Part shown: positions 43,717-52,810 of the stretch, piece by piece
Position numbering within the stretch: position 1 is the stretch's first letter
How the letters are laid out: each line of letters opens with the position of its first letter
Assembly (NCBI GenBank): GCA_046329575.1
Contig: JAXLUJ010000005.1
Coordinates: 62,001-126,000, forward strand
Source of the DNA: UBA1941 sp046329575
GTDB lineage: Bacteria; Bacteroidota; Bacteroidia; Chitinophagales; LD1
Direction of reading: 5' to 3'
DNA length: 64,000 nt
Translations under genes and position numbers: made by a program
The notes under the pieces: generated by a model
Seen by the model: the letters and a program-made list of their open reading frames with translations, nothing else
The model's database searches: none
What the model was told of the DNA's origin: nothing

Positions 43717-45038
43717 TGCCATTGCTGCTCCAAATTTTTGAATTCCGGCACCGCCGTTTTGTACTGGCGGCCCTACTGCTTTTGGGCATTACTATGGTGG
43801 TGGGTCAAGTACCCGCACAGCAAAAAGCGCAACAAAAGGAACAGTTGGAATTGCAAATGAAAAAGCTGCGTAAGGAAATTGCCGATATGGAAAAGCAGCT
43901 TGAAAAAACGCGCAACCAGAAACAAGAAAATCTGGAACAACTCAATATTTTGAAAGAAAAGATTGAGAAGCGCGAAAAGCTTATTGAGAATTATACGCAC
44001 CAGCTTTCTGCATTAGAAGAAAGTATTTCTGCCACCGCAAAGGATATCGACCGTCAAAACAGTCAAATCGAAGTGATGAAGCAGGATTACGCCAAAATGC
44101 TGCGCACCACATACAGTAATCTGGCCATCCAAAACGAGTGGACCTTCATCATTTCAGCATCTTCTTTCAACGAAGCCATTGCCCGCTATGGTTATCTGAA
44201 GCGCATTTCAGAATACCGGAAACAACAAGCTGTTGCGCTGCAGGCCAGTATTGATGATCTTACCAATAAGAAAACGCGCTTAGAGCGCAACAAAAAGCGT
44301 AAAGAAGGGTTGTTGGTAGAACAGAATCAGGAAAAGGGAAAACTGGAGGAAGAAAAGGGGGAAACCGACAAGATGATTGCGCAACTGGGCGAAAAGGAGA
44401 AAAAGATGAAGCGTTATGTGGACGATAAGAACAAGGCCGCCATGGCGCTGAACAGCAAAATCCAGAAAATTATTGAGGAAGAAATCAGGCAGGCACGCAA
44501 AAAGGCCGAGGATGCCTCGCGCAAACAGGCTGCGGCACAAGCCAAGGCTAACCCCGGCACACCCGTAAAACCCCAACCCAAACAAACGATTGTACTGCTT
44601 ACACCTAAGGAACAGGAGCTTTCAAAAGACTTCGCCTCGAACAAAGGCCATTTGCCCTGGCCGGTGGCCAAAGGCACCATTATCGCCTATTTCGGCAAGC
44701 GCGAACACCCCACGCTCAAAGGCGTTTTTATTGAGAATAACGGATTGGACATCAAAACGGCTGACGGCAGTAATGCCCGCAGTATTTTTGGAGGCAGTGT
44801 AGTAAGCGTTTTCACGTTGCCCACTACACAAACCTGCATTATCGTAAAGCATGGCGATTATTTTTCGGTGTATTCTAATATCATGAAGGCCGCAGTGAGT
44901 ACCAACGACAACCTGATAGCCCGTCAGAACATCGGCACTTTGTTTTTAGACAAGTCGGAATCGCTTACCAAAGTGCATCTGGAAATTTGGCGCGGTAAAG
45001 ACAAGCTCAACCCTGCAGAATGGATCAGCGCCAACTAA
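43716..45038 (+). CDS. EnvC-like murein hydrolase activator (degenerate M23/LytM)
   Basis: 440 aa. Signal or anchor helix, two long coiled coils (about 28-130 and 150-260; many Lys/Glu/Gln), a Lys/Ala/Pro-rich linker, and a C-terminal LytM fold (about 310-438, starting LPWPVAKGTIIAYFGKREHP). Zinc ligands of active M23 enzymes look lost: HxxxD reads NNGLD, and the HLH-type motif reads KVHLEIWRG with only one of the two His. This is the pattern of EnvC-type activators, which lack catalysis and switch on amidases at division. Inference from sequence. Overlaps coaX by 19 bp. Confidence 0.82.
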   Translation: MPLLLQIFEFRHRRFVLAALLLLGITMVVGQVPAQQKAQQKEQLELQMKKLRKEIADMEKQLEKTRNQKQENLEQLNILKEKIEKREKLIENYTHQLSALEESISATAKDIDRQNSQIEVMKQDYAKMLRTTYSNLAIQNEWTFIISASSFNEAIARYGYLKRISEYRKQQAVALQASIDDLTNKKTRLERNKKRKEGLLVEQNQEKGKLEEEKGETDKMIAQLGEKEKKMKRYVDDKNKAAMALNSKIQKIIEEEIRQARKKAEDASRKQAAAQAKANPGTPVKPQPKQTIVLLTPKEQELSKDFASNKGHLPWPVAKGTIIAYFGKREHPTLKGVFIENNGLDIKTADGSNARSIFGGSVVSVFTLPTTQTCIIVKHGDYFSVYSNIMKAAVSTNDNLIARQNIGTLFLDKSESLTKVHLEIWRGKDKLNPAEWISAN

Positions 45039-45739
45039 ATTTATGTATTGATGCAGGCAATACCCGCATGAAGTTTGGCGTTTTCTGCCAGTCGGAATTG
45101 CTTTGTTCCGGAACGGGAATGCCGGAGTTGGAAAAAGCCGTTTCGCACTATGTGATTAGCCGTGCCATCATCTGCTCGGTGGCTGAAACCGAGGCCATCA
45201 CAGCGTTTCTGAAGCAGCGGAAAATTCCGTTTGTGCTTTTGGAACAATGCGGTGTTCCGCTTGAGGTGAACTATGAAACAAAGGCAACTTTGGGTGCCGA
45301 CCGCCTGGCGTTGGCTGTTGGCGCGGCATTCGCCTTTCCCGGAAAGAACGTTTTAGTGGTAGCCTGTGGCAGTTGCATAACTTACAATTTTGTTTGCAAT
45401 GGAAGAAGTTTTGAAGGCGGAGCCATTTCGCCGGGCGTGCATATGCGGTTGCGCGCTATGCATCAATTTACGGCGCGCCTGCCGCTTTTGAAATTGGAAG
45501 ACGTGGCGGATGTTCTGGGTAAATCTACTCCCACCTCAATGCTCAGCGGCGCTGTGATTGGCGCTGCCGCTGAAATTGACGGTATGTGCGAGCGTTACAG
45601 CAACAAATTTCCTGATTTAATGATTATTGTGACCGGGGGAGATGCCCCATTATTGGCAGCCCATCTTAAAAATAGCATATTTGCCCGCCCCGCGCTGCTC
45701 CTTGAAGGGCTGAACGGGATTTTGAACCACCATGCGTAA
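45020..45739 (+). CDS. coaX: Type III pantothenate kinase
   Basis: Phosphorylates pantothenate, the first step to coenzyme A. 239 aa. ASKHA-fold blocks are present: CIDAGNTRMKFGVF near the N-terminus, LGADRLALAVGAAF, VVACGSCITYNFVCNGRSFEGGAISPG and VTGGDAPLLAAHL. The start ATG lies 19 bp inside the EnvC-like gene. The gene overlaps the following outer-membrane gene by 8 bp, so the run is tightly coupled. Confidence 0.93.
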   Translation: MDQRQLNLCIDAGNTRMKFGVFCQSELLCSGTGMPELEKAVSHYVISRAIICSVAETEAITAFLKQRKIPFVLLEQCGVPLEVNYETKATLGADRLALAVGAAFAFPGKNVLVVACGSCITYNFVCNGRSFEGGAISPGVHMRLRAMHQFTARLPLLKLEDVADVLGKSTPTSMLSGAVIGAAAEIDGMCERYSNKFPDLMIIVTGGDAPLLAAHLKNSIFARPALLLEGLNGILNHHA

Positions 45740-47015
45740 AACGGGACTGTTCCTTTTCTGTGTTGTATTATCGCTTACTGCCGTATCGCAGGCGGCTTCC
45801 CCGTTCTCGCGTTACGGATTGGGATTTGTACGGCCAGTGGCTTTTAGCAGCAATCGCGCCATGGCCGAACTGGGTGCCGGCTACAGCAGCAATATGTACA
45901 TCAACCCGGTGAACCCGGCTTCGAACAGCGAGTTCACTTTAACCAACTTTGAAGTGGGCGCCAATTTGGATGCGGTAAACATCCGCACTAAAGATTCTAC
46001 ATACAGCGGGTTCAACGGCTCCCTAAGTCATTTAGCACTGGGCGTTCCGTTAATTCGCGGCAAATGGGGGCTCAGCTTCGGGCTGCTGCCATTTTCATCG
46101 CTCAATTACAATTTTACCCAGCGCAATATCGACAGCTTTAAAGTGTTTCGGGGTTCAGGAAGTTTAGCGCAGGTTTTTGTTGGAACCGGTTTTAAAGTGA
46201 AAGGATTTTCGTTTGGTGTGAACTTCGGTTATGTATTCGGAAAACTGGAATACTACCGCGGTTTCGCCTTTACCGATTCGCTGCTGGCATTGAACGTGCG
46301 CAACAATTCCCAAATGCGCGTAGGCGGATTCAACTACAATATTGGCGTGCAATACAAAATCAGACTGAAGAAAAAGACCAGTGAGAATAGTTTGCATACC
46401 GACGTCAACTTTACCGCCGGAGCCTACGGTTCAGGAGGTGTGAAGTTCAACACAACGGTAAGCACGAACTGGGAGCGGTATTATTATTCTTCTTCGCTTG
46501 GAAACGATGTGGTAGTAGATACACCGCTCAGCTATTCTAACCAAAAAGGAAAAATTGTAATGCCTTACAATTTTGGTGTAGGCTTTACCGCGGGCAATGA
46601 AGCCTGGTGGTTTGCCGGTGTTGATTTTCGTTATGCGGGATGGAGCCAGTTTAATTCTCCCATTCAAACTGAAGCTTTGGCCAACAGTTGGAGACTTTCA
46701 GTTGGCGCCGGGATTACCCCAAATTTAGAATCCAAGAATTTCCTGGGTCGCGTGCAGTATAAAGGAGGCGCTTATTACGGCAAAAGCGAGGTGATATATG
46801 CCGGAAAGCAATTGAGCGAGTATGGCGGCACGTTGGGTCTCAGTCTTCCTATTCGTTTAGGGGCGATATTCCGTGAAGCCGCCCGGATTCACCTGATGGC
46901 CGATATTGGTTCGAGGGGTACCGGCGATAAAACCCTTCTTTCAGAAAACTACTATCGCGTGTATTTCGGTTTCACCCTTAGCAACCTGTGGTTCCAGAAA
47001 CGCAAGTTCGATTAA
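45732..47015 (+). CDS. Outer-membrane beta-barrel protein
   Basis: 427 aa, signal peptide ending VSQAAS, then SPFSRYGLGFVRPVAFSSNRAMAELGAGYSS and the NPVNPAS block typical of a Bacteroidota OmpP1/FadL-like group. The rest alternates polar and aromatic residues as in barrel strands (GKWGLSFGLLPFSSLNYNF, WWFAGVDFRYAGWSQF), with the last strand ending YRVYFGFTLSNLWFQKRKFD. Likely a porin or transporter; substrate unknown. Overlaps coaX by 8 bp. Confidence 0.8.
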   Translation: MRKTGLFLFCVVLSLTAVSQAASPFSRYGLGFVRPVAFSSNRAMAELGAGYSSNMYINPVNPASNSEFTLTNFEVGANLDAVNIRTKDSTYSGFNGSLSHLALGVPLIRGKWGLSFGLLPFSSLNYNFTQRNIDSFKVFRGSGSLAQVFVGTGFKVKGFSFGVNFGYVFGKLEYYRGFAFTDSLLALNVRNNSQMRVGGFNYNIGVQYKIRLKKKTSENSLHTDVNFTAGAYGSGGVKFNTTVSTNWERYYYSSSLGNDVVVDTPLSYSNQKGKIVMPYNFGVGFTAGNEAWWFAGVDFRYAGWSQFNSPIQTEALANSWRLSVGAGITPNLESKNFLGRVQYKGGAYYGKSEVIYAGKQLSEYGGTLGLSLPIRLGAIFREAARIHLMADIGSRGTGDKTLLSENYYRVYFGFTLSNLWFQKRKFD

Positions 47016-47054
47016 GCGTTCCCACAAAAGCAGTCTGTTTTTTTTATTTGCATT

Positions 47055-47735
47055 ATGGTTCGTATCGAACTGAAGCTCTTTTTATTGGCTTGGCTGAATG
47101 CGTTTGCCATATTCCTGCCCGCTCAGCAATTTAAATTCCTGCCGGTTTTCGGAAAGGAACAACTGCTGCAAGGTAATAGCTATGCGGTTTCCGGCGATAC
47201 GGTAAGTGTAACCAACTGGCGATTCTTTATCTCTAATGTGGAATTAAGAAGCCATGGAAAAACCATTTGGAAAGAAACAAACAGTTATCACCTGATTGAT
47301 ATTGCCGTTCCCGAATCGCTTCAGTTGCGCCTGAGCGCGCCTAAAGAAGCAAACTACGACCAATTGTTTTTCAATGTTGGAATTGATAGCATCACCAATG
47401 TTTCAGGCGTATTTGGCGGTGATTTGGACCCTACAAAGGGAATGTATTGGACATGGCAAAGCGGCTACATCAATTTTAAAATAGAAGGATCCTGCCGCCA
47501 GTGCGTTCCGGCAAAAGAATACGAATTTCATTTGGGTGGATACCTGCCGCCATTTGCAACGCTTACAGCGGTATTACTTTCAATTTCGAAACCAAACGAT
47601 GTAATTCAGATCAACGCAAAAAATTTTCTGGAAGATATTCGCTTATCAGAAACTAATAAAGTGATGAGCCCGGGAAGCAATGCGGTACGGCTCTCGAAAA
47701 AAATTCCGGCATGCTTTAAAACCGAAATGCCATGA
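47055..47735 (+). CDS. MbnP-like (copper-associated) exported protein
   Basis: 226-aa exported protein with a signal peptide (FAIFLPAQ). It matches the MbnP-like domain by NWRFFISNVELRS, DQLFFNVGIDSITNVSG, and GGDLDPTKGMYWTWQSGYINFKIEG, with CRQC following. MbnP partners a di-haem MbnH enzyme that oxidises a tryptophan in MbnP to kynurenine in methanotrophs and related systems, linked to copper handling. The next gene overlaps it by ATGA and encodes exactly such a di-haem protein. Role here inferred from family and neighbour. Confidence 0.8.
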   Translation: MVRIELKLFLLAWLNAFAIFLPAQQFKFLPVFGKEQLLQGNSYAVSGDTVSVTNWRFFISNVELRSHGKTIWKETNSYHLIDIAVPESLQLRLSAPKEANYDQLFFNVGIDSITNVSGVFGGDLDPTKGMYWTWQSGYINFKIEGSCRQCVPAKEYEFHLGGYLPPFATLTAVLLSISKPNDVIQINAKNFLEDIRLSETNKVMSPGSNAVRLSKKIPACFKTEMP

Positions 47736-48757
47736 TTGCGCGAAAGCTGCTGCCGCTCTGCTTTCTGGCAATAACGGCATGGTCGTTCACCGGCAATTCC
47801 GGTCCGGTATTTCCAACGCCCGAAAATTGGCCGCCACCGCAGTATTCATTCGCCAATAACCCGCTTAGCGAATCGAAAATCAAGTTGGGCCGAATGCTGT
47901 TTTACGACCCTATACTATCACGCGATAGCTCTATTTCCTGCGCTTCCTGTCACACGTCTTTCAATGCGTTTTCGCATGCCGACCACAAACTGAGCCACGG
48001 TATTGGCGATCAGATCGGAACGCGAAATGCACCGGCACTTATTAATATGGCCTGGGCTAAAAGTTTTATGTGGGATGGCGCTATCAATCATTTGGATGTG
48101 CAGCCGCTGGGCCCTATTTCCAATCCTATTGAAATGAACGAAAGCATAGCGCATGTAGTAGAAAAGTTGCAGCGCTCGCCATTATACCGCCGGTTATTCC
48201 GCGAAGCTTTTCATAACGATAGTATCACCGGCGAATACGCCTTAAAGGCGATGTCGCAATTCTTAGTAATGCTCATCAGCGATCAGTCGAAATACGACAG
48301 CGTCATGCGGCATCAATCGCAATTCACCGCACAGGAAGATCGCGGTTATGCTTTGTATAAAAAGAACTGTGCTGCATGCCATACTGAACCCTTGTTCACC
48401 AACAACAATTTTGAAAACAACGGATTGCCGCAGGATACATTGCTTCGCGATGCCGGCCGCATCAAAGTGACGCAGCGCCCCGAAGATTCACTACGGTTCA
48501 AGGTGCCCACATTGCGAAATGCAGAGTTCAGTTATCCTTACATGCACGATGGCCGATTCAAAACGCTTCGTGAAGTGTTGCAGCATTATACTAGCGGAAT
48601 CAAGCACAGCGCCACACTTTCCACCCATCTGCAGCAACCCATTTTGCTTACCGAAAATGAACGAACCGATCTGTTGGCGTTTCTACTCACCTTAACCGAT
48701 AGAAATTTTGTATTCACCGAAAAATTCCGATATCCCCGCAATATTCCCGCACATTAG
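47732..48757 (+). CDS. Di-haem cytochrome c peroxidase / MbnH-like protein
   Basis: 341 aa, signal peptide, two haem c sites CASCH (70-74) and CAACH (213-217). Family blocks: LGRMLFYDPILSRDSSISCASCHTSFNAFSHAD, RNAPALINMAWAKSFMWDG, and PYMHDGRFKTLREVLQHY, where Met271 may be a haem ligand as in the MauG/CcpA superfamily. Start overlaps the MbnP-like stop (ATGA), so the two form a coupled pair. Either a peroxidase or an MbnH-type tryptophan-oxidising enzyme. Confidence 0.85.
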   Translation: MIARKLLPLCFLAITAWSFTGNSGPVFPTPENWPPPQYSFANNPLSESKIKLGRMLFYDPILSRDSSISCASCHTSFNAFSHADHKLSHGIGDQIGTRNAPALINMAWAKSFMWDGAINHLDVQPLGPISNPIEMNESIAHVVEKLQRSPLYRRLFREAFHNDSITGEYALKAMSQFLVMLISDQSKYDSVMRHQSQFTAQEDRGYALYKKNCAACHTEPLFTNNNFENNGLPQDTLLRDAGRIKVTQRPEDSLRFKVPTLRNAEFSYPYMHDGRFKTLREVLQHYTSGIKHSATLSTHLQQPILLTENERTDLLAFLLTLTDRNFVFTEKFRYPRNIPAH

Positions 48758-48796
48758 AGATCGAACAGACAGATGTACTGAAATTAAAAACCACGT

Positions 48797-50161
48797 ATGA
48801 AAAAAATCACAAGCTTTTGTTTGCCGCTGCTTTGCAGTTTCAGCGCCTTTGCGCAAGGGCCGGCCATTACTTCGTGGCTGCAGAACACCACAGGAATTGT
48901 TGGGCGCCATTATGTAGCGGGAAACTCCACCCCTATTACTGACACCGCCCATGCTAATGTGCAGTCGGTAAAATATTCGGCAACCTCGGTGTATGTTACC
49001 ACGCAAGGCATTCCGGCCTATATCACCGGTCCGTTTCAAGATGGCAATCCTTCGCTGGCCACAGCGCAAAACGCTATTTTTCAAATGCCATTGAATCCAA
49101 CAAAAAACACCGGAACACCTAAAGCTACCACGCTTGGCAACATTGGCATATTCATTAATGGTGTTGCCATGTTCGATTATCGCGATGGCGTATCGTGGAA
49201 GAATTCCACCAGCAGCTTGTGCGGTGGTCCTATTCATCCGCCTTGCCAGGGCGACAATGTTTGGAACCGCGATGCTGTGGTGGCCGAACGTGCCGGCTTC
49301 GACTGCTCTAAAGCACATCCGGCAATGGGTAACTACCATCACCACCAAAACCCAAGCGCTTTCAACCTCGATTTGAATGTGCTTTCAAATGTTTGTGATT
49401 TGTATGCTTCTGATGGTTTATATCGCATCGATAGCACCAAACATTCGCCGCTCATTGGTTTTGCCTATGATGGTTTTCCGGTTTATGGCGCCTATGCTTA
49501 CAAAAATGCCGACGGCAGCGGTGGAATTGTGCGCATGAAATCAAGTTATTCGCTTCGTAACATTACTACACGTACTACTTATGCCGATGGATCTTCGGTA
49601 ACTGCTGGTCCGCCGGTAAACGCCACTTATCCGTTAGGTTATTTCCGTGAAGATTATCAATACAACACCACATCGGCAGCAACGCCCGATTATCTCGATG
49701 ATCATAACGGCCGTTTTTGTGTAACTCCTGAATATCCGGCAGGAACCTATTGCTATTTTGCTACAGTTGACGAACACTGGAATTCGGCCTATCCTTACCT
49801 TGTAGGACCAACGTTTTATGGCGTTTGGGCTAATCGTTCCGTTACTTCCATTACTGAAACGGTTACCACATACGTACCTTCTTCGCCGAATGGTATTGAA
49901 ACCAATGCGGAAGCGCTCAACATCCGTGTATTTCCAAATCCGGCCAGCGATGTAGTAGCCATTCAGGTAGGAACGTTAGCGCGTAAAAACCTTAAGCTGG
50001 AGTTGTACGATATCACCGGAACATTGGTGCAACGCGCAGTATTGTATCAAGGATCCACAATTGGATATTTCGATACAAGAACGCTTTACAACGGCAGTTA
50101 TGTAGTTAAGATTTACGCCGGTGAAGAAGTGGTGAGCCGCCAGGTTACTATTGCGCATTAA
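48797..50161 (+). CDS. YHYH-domain protein with T9SS sorting domain
   Basis: 454-aa secreted protein (signal MKKITSFCLPLLCSFSAFAQ). A YHYH domain is centred on MGNYHHHQNPSAFNLDL, then SPLIGFAYDGFPVYGAYAYKNADG and a Gly-rich end (DDHNGRFCVTPEYPAGTYCYFATVDE). The last about 75 residues (IRVFPNPASDVVAIQV through LYNGSYVVKIYAGEE) are a type A T9SS sorting domain. The conserved His cluster suggests metal binding. It is 39 bp after the di-haem protein, suggesting one metal/redox unit. Confidence 0.85.
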   Translation: MKKITSFCLPLLCSFSAFAQGPAITSWLQNTTGIVGRHYVAGNSTPITDTAHANVQSVKYSATSVYVTTQGIPAYITGPFQDGNPSLATAQNAIFQMPLNPTKNTGTPKATTLGNIGIFINGVAMFDYRDGVSWKNSTSSLCGGPIHPPCQGDNVWNRDAVVAERAGFDCSKAHPAMGNYHHHQNPSAFNLDLNVLSNVCDLYASDGLYRIDSTKHSPLIGFAYDGFPVYGAYAYKNADGSGGIVRMKSSYSLRNITTRTTYADGSSVTAGPPVNATYPLGYFREDYQYNTTSAATPDYLDDHNGRFCVTPEYPAGTYCYFATVDEHWNSAYPYLVGPTFYGVWANRSVTSITETVTTYVPSSPNGIETNAEALNIRVFPNPASDVVAIQVGTLARKNLKLELYDITGTLVQRAVLYQGSTIGYFDTRTLYNGSYVVKIYAGEEVVSRQVTIAH

Positions 50162-50186
50162 ATTTTCTTTATAAAGCAAGCAATTA

Positions 50187-50565
50187 TGTTATTCAGAACT
50201 CAAAAGCTGAGCATTACTTTATTGGTATTCGTGTTATTGCTGATGCAGAAAGCCGGCGCGCAATAAATCGCGCCAATAGGAGCAAGCTGGCCCGGCAGCA
50301 AAGGTATTGCTTCCCGTTTCTTTTCGATCCGCAACAAAATGTGGCACGCTCTTTTAAGGCCGAAAAAACACCGCATGCGTTTGTGCTGTGGCGCGAGCAG
50401 GGAAAGTGGATCATAAAATATCGAGGGGCAATTGACGATAACGGTAATCATCCCGAGCTGGTACAGCGCCATTATTTGATAGATGCGCTTAACGATCTTC
50501 TGAACGGAAAAAACGTTCGAATTGCAGAAGGAGAGGCTGTAGGTTGTGCTATTCATTACAGATGA
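50187..50565 (+). pseudogene. Redoxin (AhpC/TSA-like) gene with internal deletion
   Basis: An intact signal peptide (MLFRTQKLSITLLVFVLLLMQ ending KAGAQ, split for length) runs into a stop at 50263-50265. Immediately after, in another frame, the C-terminal half of a thioredoxin-fold redoxin reads through: RYCFPFLFDPQQNVARSFKAE, then KTPHAFVLW and IIKYRGAIDDNGNHPELVQ, ending GCAIHYR. The catalytic-Cys region that should lie between is missing. So a deletion of some hundreds of bases joined the two ends near 50262-50275 and broke the frame. Confidence 0.75.
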
Positions 50566-50615
50566 AGTGATTTTTTCAGCTCCATCCATTTTGCTAAAAG
50601 TTGTACCTTGAAAAA

Positions 50616-50768
50616 ATGAAGCGCGAATTTTGGGAAACAACATTTTGCGAAGTGGAAACACTTTGGGGTATACAACCTGCGGCTGCAGCGATAATTTTTG
50701 CGGAAGGGAAAAAACACGCCAAAACATCGTGGGCAATGGGTTTGAAATGCGTTTTATTTCAAAACTAG
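50616..50768 (+). pseudogene. Possible truncated SAM-methyltransferase remnant
   Basis: A 50-codon frame begins MKREFWETTFCEVETLWGIQP. This resembles the opening of a Bacteroidota class I SAM-dependent methyltransferase family (FWETxFxxxxxxWGxxP). It then degenerates and stops after GLKCVLFQN, without any SAM-binding GxGxG motif. It lies just after the broken redoxin gene, so the 50.2-50.8 kb stretch looks like decaying DNA. Could be chance similarity. Confidence 0.4.
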
Positions 50769-50809
50769 ATGTTGTTTAAGAAGCCGGATCACGCGCTGAT
50801 ATTCTGTGT

Positions 50810-50839
50810 TTTGTAAAAACCACAATCCTTTTACATTTG
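50810..50839 (+). promoter_or_regulatory. Promoter of the cytophagalysin-like gene
   Basis: TTTG at 50810-50813, 18-nt spacer, then TACATTTG at 50832-50839: both boxes match the Bacteroidota -33/-7 consensus exactly. The ATG follows at 50855. Confidence 0.6.
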
Positions 50840-50854
50840 CAAAAAATCCGACTC

Positions 50855-52759
50855 ATGAAAAAAGTTTTTCTGGCTGCATTTTTATGCACAGCCGCTACGG
50901 TAACTTTTGCGCAACGCACTTGTGCCACCATGCACAATCTGCAACGGCTGGAAGCGCTTGACCCTTCTTACAGCGCAAACATGCAGGCCATTGAAGCTTT
51001 CACCCAACAATATATAGCCGCACACCCAAGTGAAAATAATCGCGCAGTGGTTACTATACCCGTTGTAGTGCATGTGGTGTACAATACTGCTACTCAGAAT
51101 ATCAGCGACGCACAGGTACAATCGCAAATCGCCGTGCTGAATGCCGATTATGCCGCTACGAATGCTGACCGCACCAATACGCCAAGCGCGTTTTCCGGTT
51201 TGATTGCCAATACCGGTGTTCAGTTTTGTTTGGCACAGCGCACTCCGGCCGGAGCAGCCACAAGCGGTATTGTAAGAAAATCGACCACCAGCACCTCGTT
51301 TATTGATGACGATAAAGTTAAATATGCTGCACAGGGTGGTGACGATGCCTGGGATGCAACAAAATATCTGAATATCTGGGTTTGTAATCTGGGTGGAGGT
51401 TTGCTGGGATATGCGCAATTTCCGGGAGGCGCCGCTGCTACGGATGGCGTGGTAATTAATTACACCGCTTTCGGAAATACCGGAACGGCCGCATCGCCGT
51501 ATAACAAAGGGCGTACTGCCACTCATGAAGTTGGCCACTGGCTTAATCTGCGCCACATCTGGGGCGATGCCAATTGCGGCAGCGATCTGGTGAACGATAC
51601 TCCAACCCAGCAAACCAGCAACTATGGCTGTCCTACCTATCCGCATGTTACCTGCAGTAATGCCGGCGATATGTCGATGAACTATATGGACTATACCGAT
51701 GATGCCTGTATGTATATGTTCACTTCAGGGCAATCGAGCCGCATGAATGCGCTTTTTGCCACCGGAGGTGCAAGAGTAGGTTTGGTAACTTCACTTGGCT
51801 GCCAGGCGCCATCAGGTGGCACCACCTGTGCTACCGCTACTGGCCTTTCTGCCGGTTCTGTCACCGCTTCTTCAGCAACACTTAGCTGGACGGCTGTTTC
51901 CGGAGCCAGTAGCTATACGGTAGGTGTGAAGACCAGCACCGCCACTACTTATACAAATTATACCGCTACTACGAATAGTTTGGCGCTTACCGGACTCACT
52001 GCTTCCACTACCTATAACTTTATTGTAACTACCGTTTGCAGTTCCGGTTCTGCTGTTGCCTCAACGGCTTCCTCATTTGCTACAAGTGCCGTTTCTACCG
52101 GTTGCACTGATGCTTACGAACCAAATGAAAGCCGCACCGCAGCAAAAACAATTGCTACCAATACGTTGATTACCGGAAAGATCGGTACTTCAACCGATGT
52201 AGATTACTTTAAGTTTACCACCACTACTGCTGCAAAAAATATTCAGGTAACGCTCACCGGCCTTCCTGCTGATTACGACCTGTACCTTTATAACTCGTCG
52301 GGAACGTTATTGGCTTATAGCTATAATTCAGGCACCACTTCCGAAAGTTTGAAATACAATACCTCTTCAGCCGGAACATTTTATGTGCGCGTGGTAGGTT
52401 ATAGCGGCGCTTATAATGCATCTACCTGTTATTCGCTGAAAGCATCCGTTTCGGCTACGGCTTATCGTCTCATTAACGAAGAACTTGAAAAGAACGGCAC
52501 TCCTGAAGTGAGTTGCAATATTTTCCCTAATCCATCGGAAGGTTTGATAAATCTGGATTTTGAGGCGCCGGTGACCTTGGAAAATGTGCAAGTAAACGTA
52601 TATGGTTTGAACGGACAGCTTGTTTACGCGGAAACCGTTCCTGTTATCGAAGGGCGTTGGACTATGCCTGTTGATCTGAGTGCACAACCTAAAGGCGTTT
52701 ATCAGGTTATGATACGATCGAAAGGCCTTAATGAAGTGAAGAAGGTTATTTTACATTAA
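50855..52759 (+). CDS. Cytophagalysin-like (M43) metalloprotease, T9SS cargo
   Basis: 634-aa secreted protease. Signal peptide ends TVTFAQ; the ATG at 50855 is preferred over TTG at 50837. Zinc site HEVGHWLNLRH at 224-234 and Met-turn SMNYMDY near 274-280 define M43. A fibronectin III-like domain (about 325-410), a PPC pre-peptidase domain (about 418-530, DVDYFKFTTTTAAKNIQVTL, YDLYLYNSSGTLLA) and a type A T9SS sorting domain (about 553-634, CNIFPNPSEGLINLDF) follow. A well-formed promoter sits upstream. Likely digests external protein. Confidence 0.92.
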   Translation: MKKVFLAAFLCTAATVTFAQRTCATMHNLQRLEALDPSYSANMQAIEAFTQQYIAAHPSENNRAVVTIPVVVHVVYNTATQNISDAQVQSQIAVLNADYAATNADRTNTPSAFSGLIANTGVQFCLAQRTPAGAATSGIVRKSTTSTSFIDDDKVKYAAQGGDDAWDATKYLNIWVCNLGGGLLGYAQFPGGAAATDGVVINYTAFGNTGTAASPYNKGRTATHEVGHWLNLRHIWGDANCGSDLVNDTPTQQTSNYGCPTYPHVTCSNAGDMSMNYMDYTDDACMYMFTSGQSSRMNALFATGGARVGLVTSLGCQAPSGGTTCATATGLSAGSVTASSATLSWTAVSGASSYTVGVKTSTATTYTNYTATTNSLALTGLTASTTYNFIVTTVCSSGSAVASTASSFATSAVSTGCTDAYEPNESRTAAKTIATNTLITGKIGTSTDVDYFKFTTTTAAKNIQVTLTGLPADYDLYLYNSSGTLLAYSYNSGTTSESLKYNTSSAGTFYVRVVGYSGAYNASTCYSLKASVSATAYRLINEELEKNGTPEVSCNIFPNPSEGLINLDFEAPVTLENVQVNVYGLNGQLVYAETVPVIEGRWTMPVDLSAQPKGVYQVMIRSKGLNEVKKVILH

Positions 52760-52810
52760 AATTTTTGCGCTCAGGCATGCTTTTTTACATGTTTGAGAAA
52801 ATTTTAAACT

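Noticed and set aside
50200..50736. 178-codon minus-strand frame
   Set aside because: No motif or signal peptide; it lies opposite the broken redoxin gene, whose plus-strand residues are clearly recognisable.
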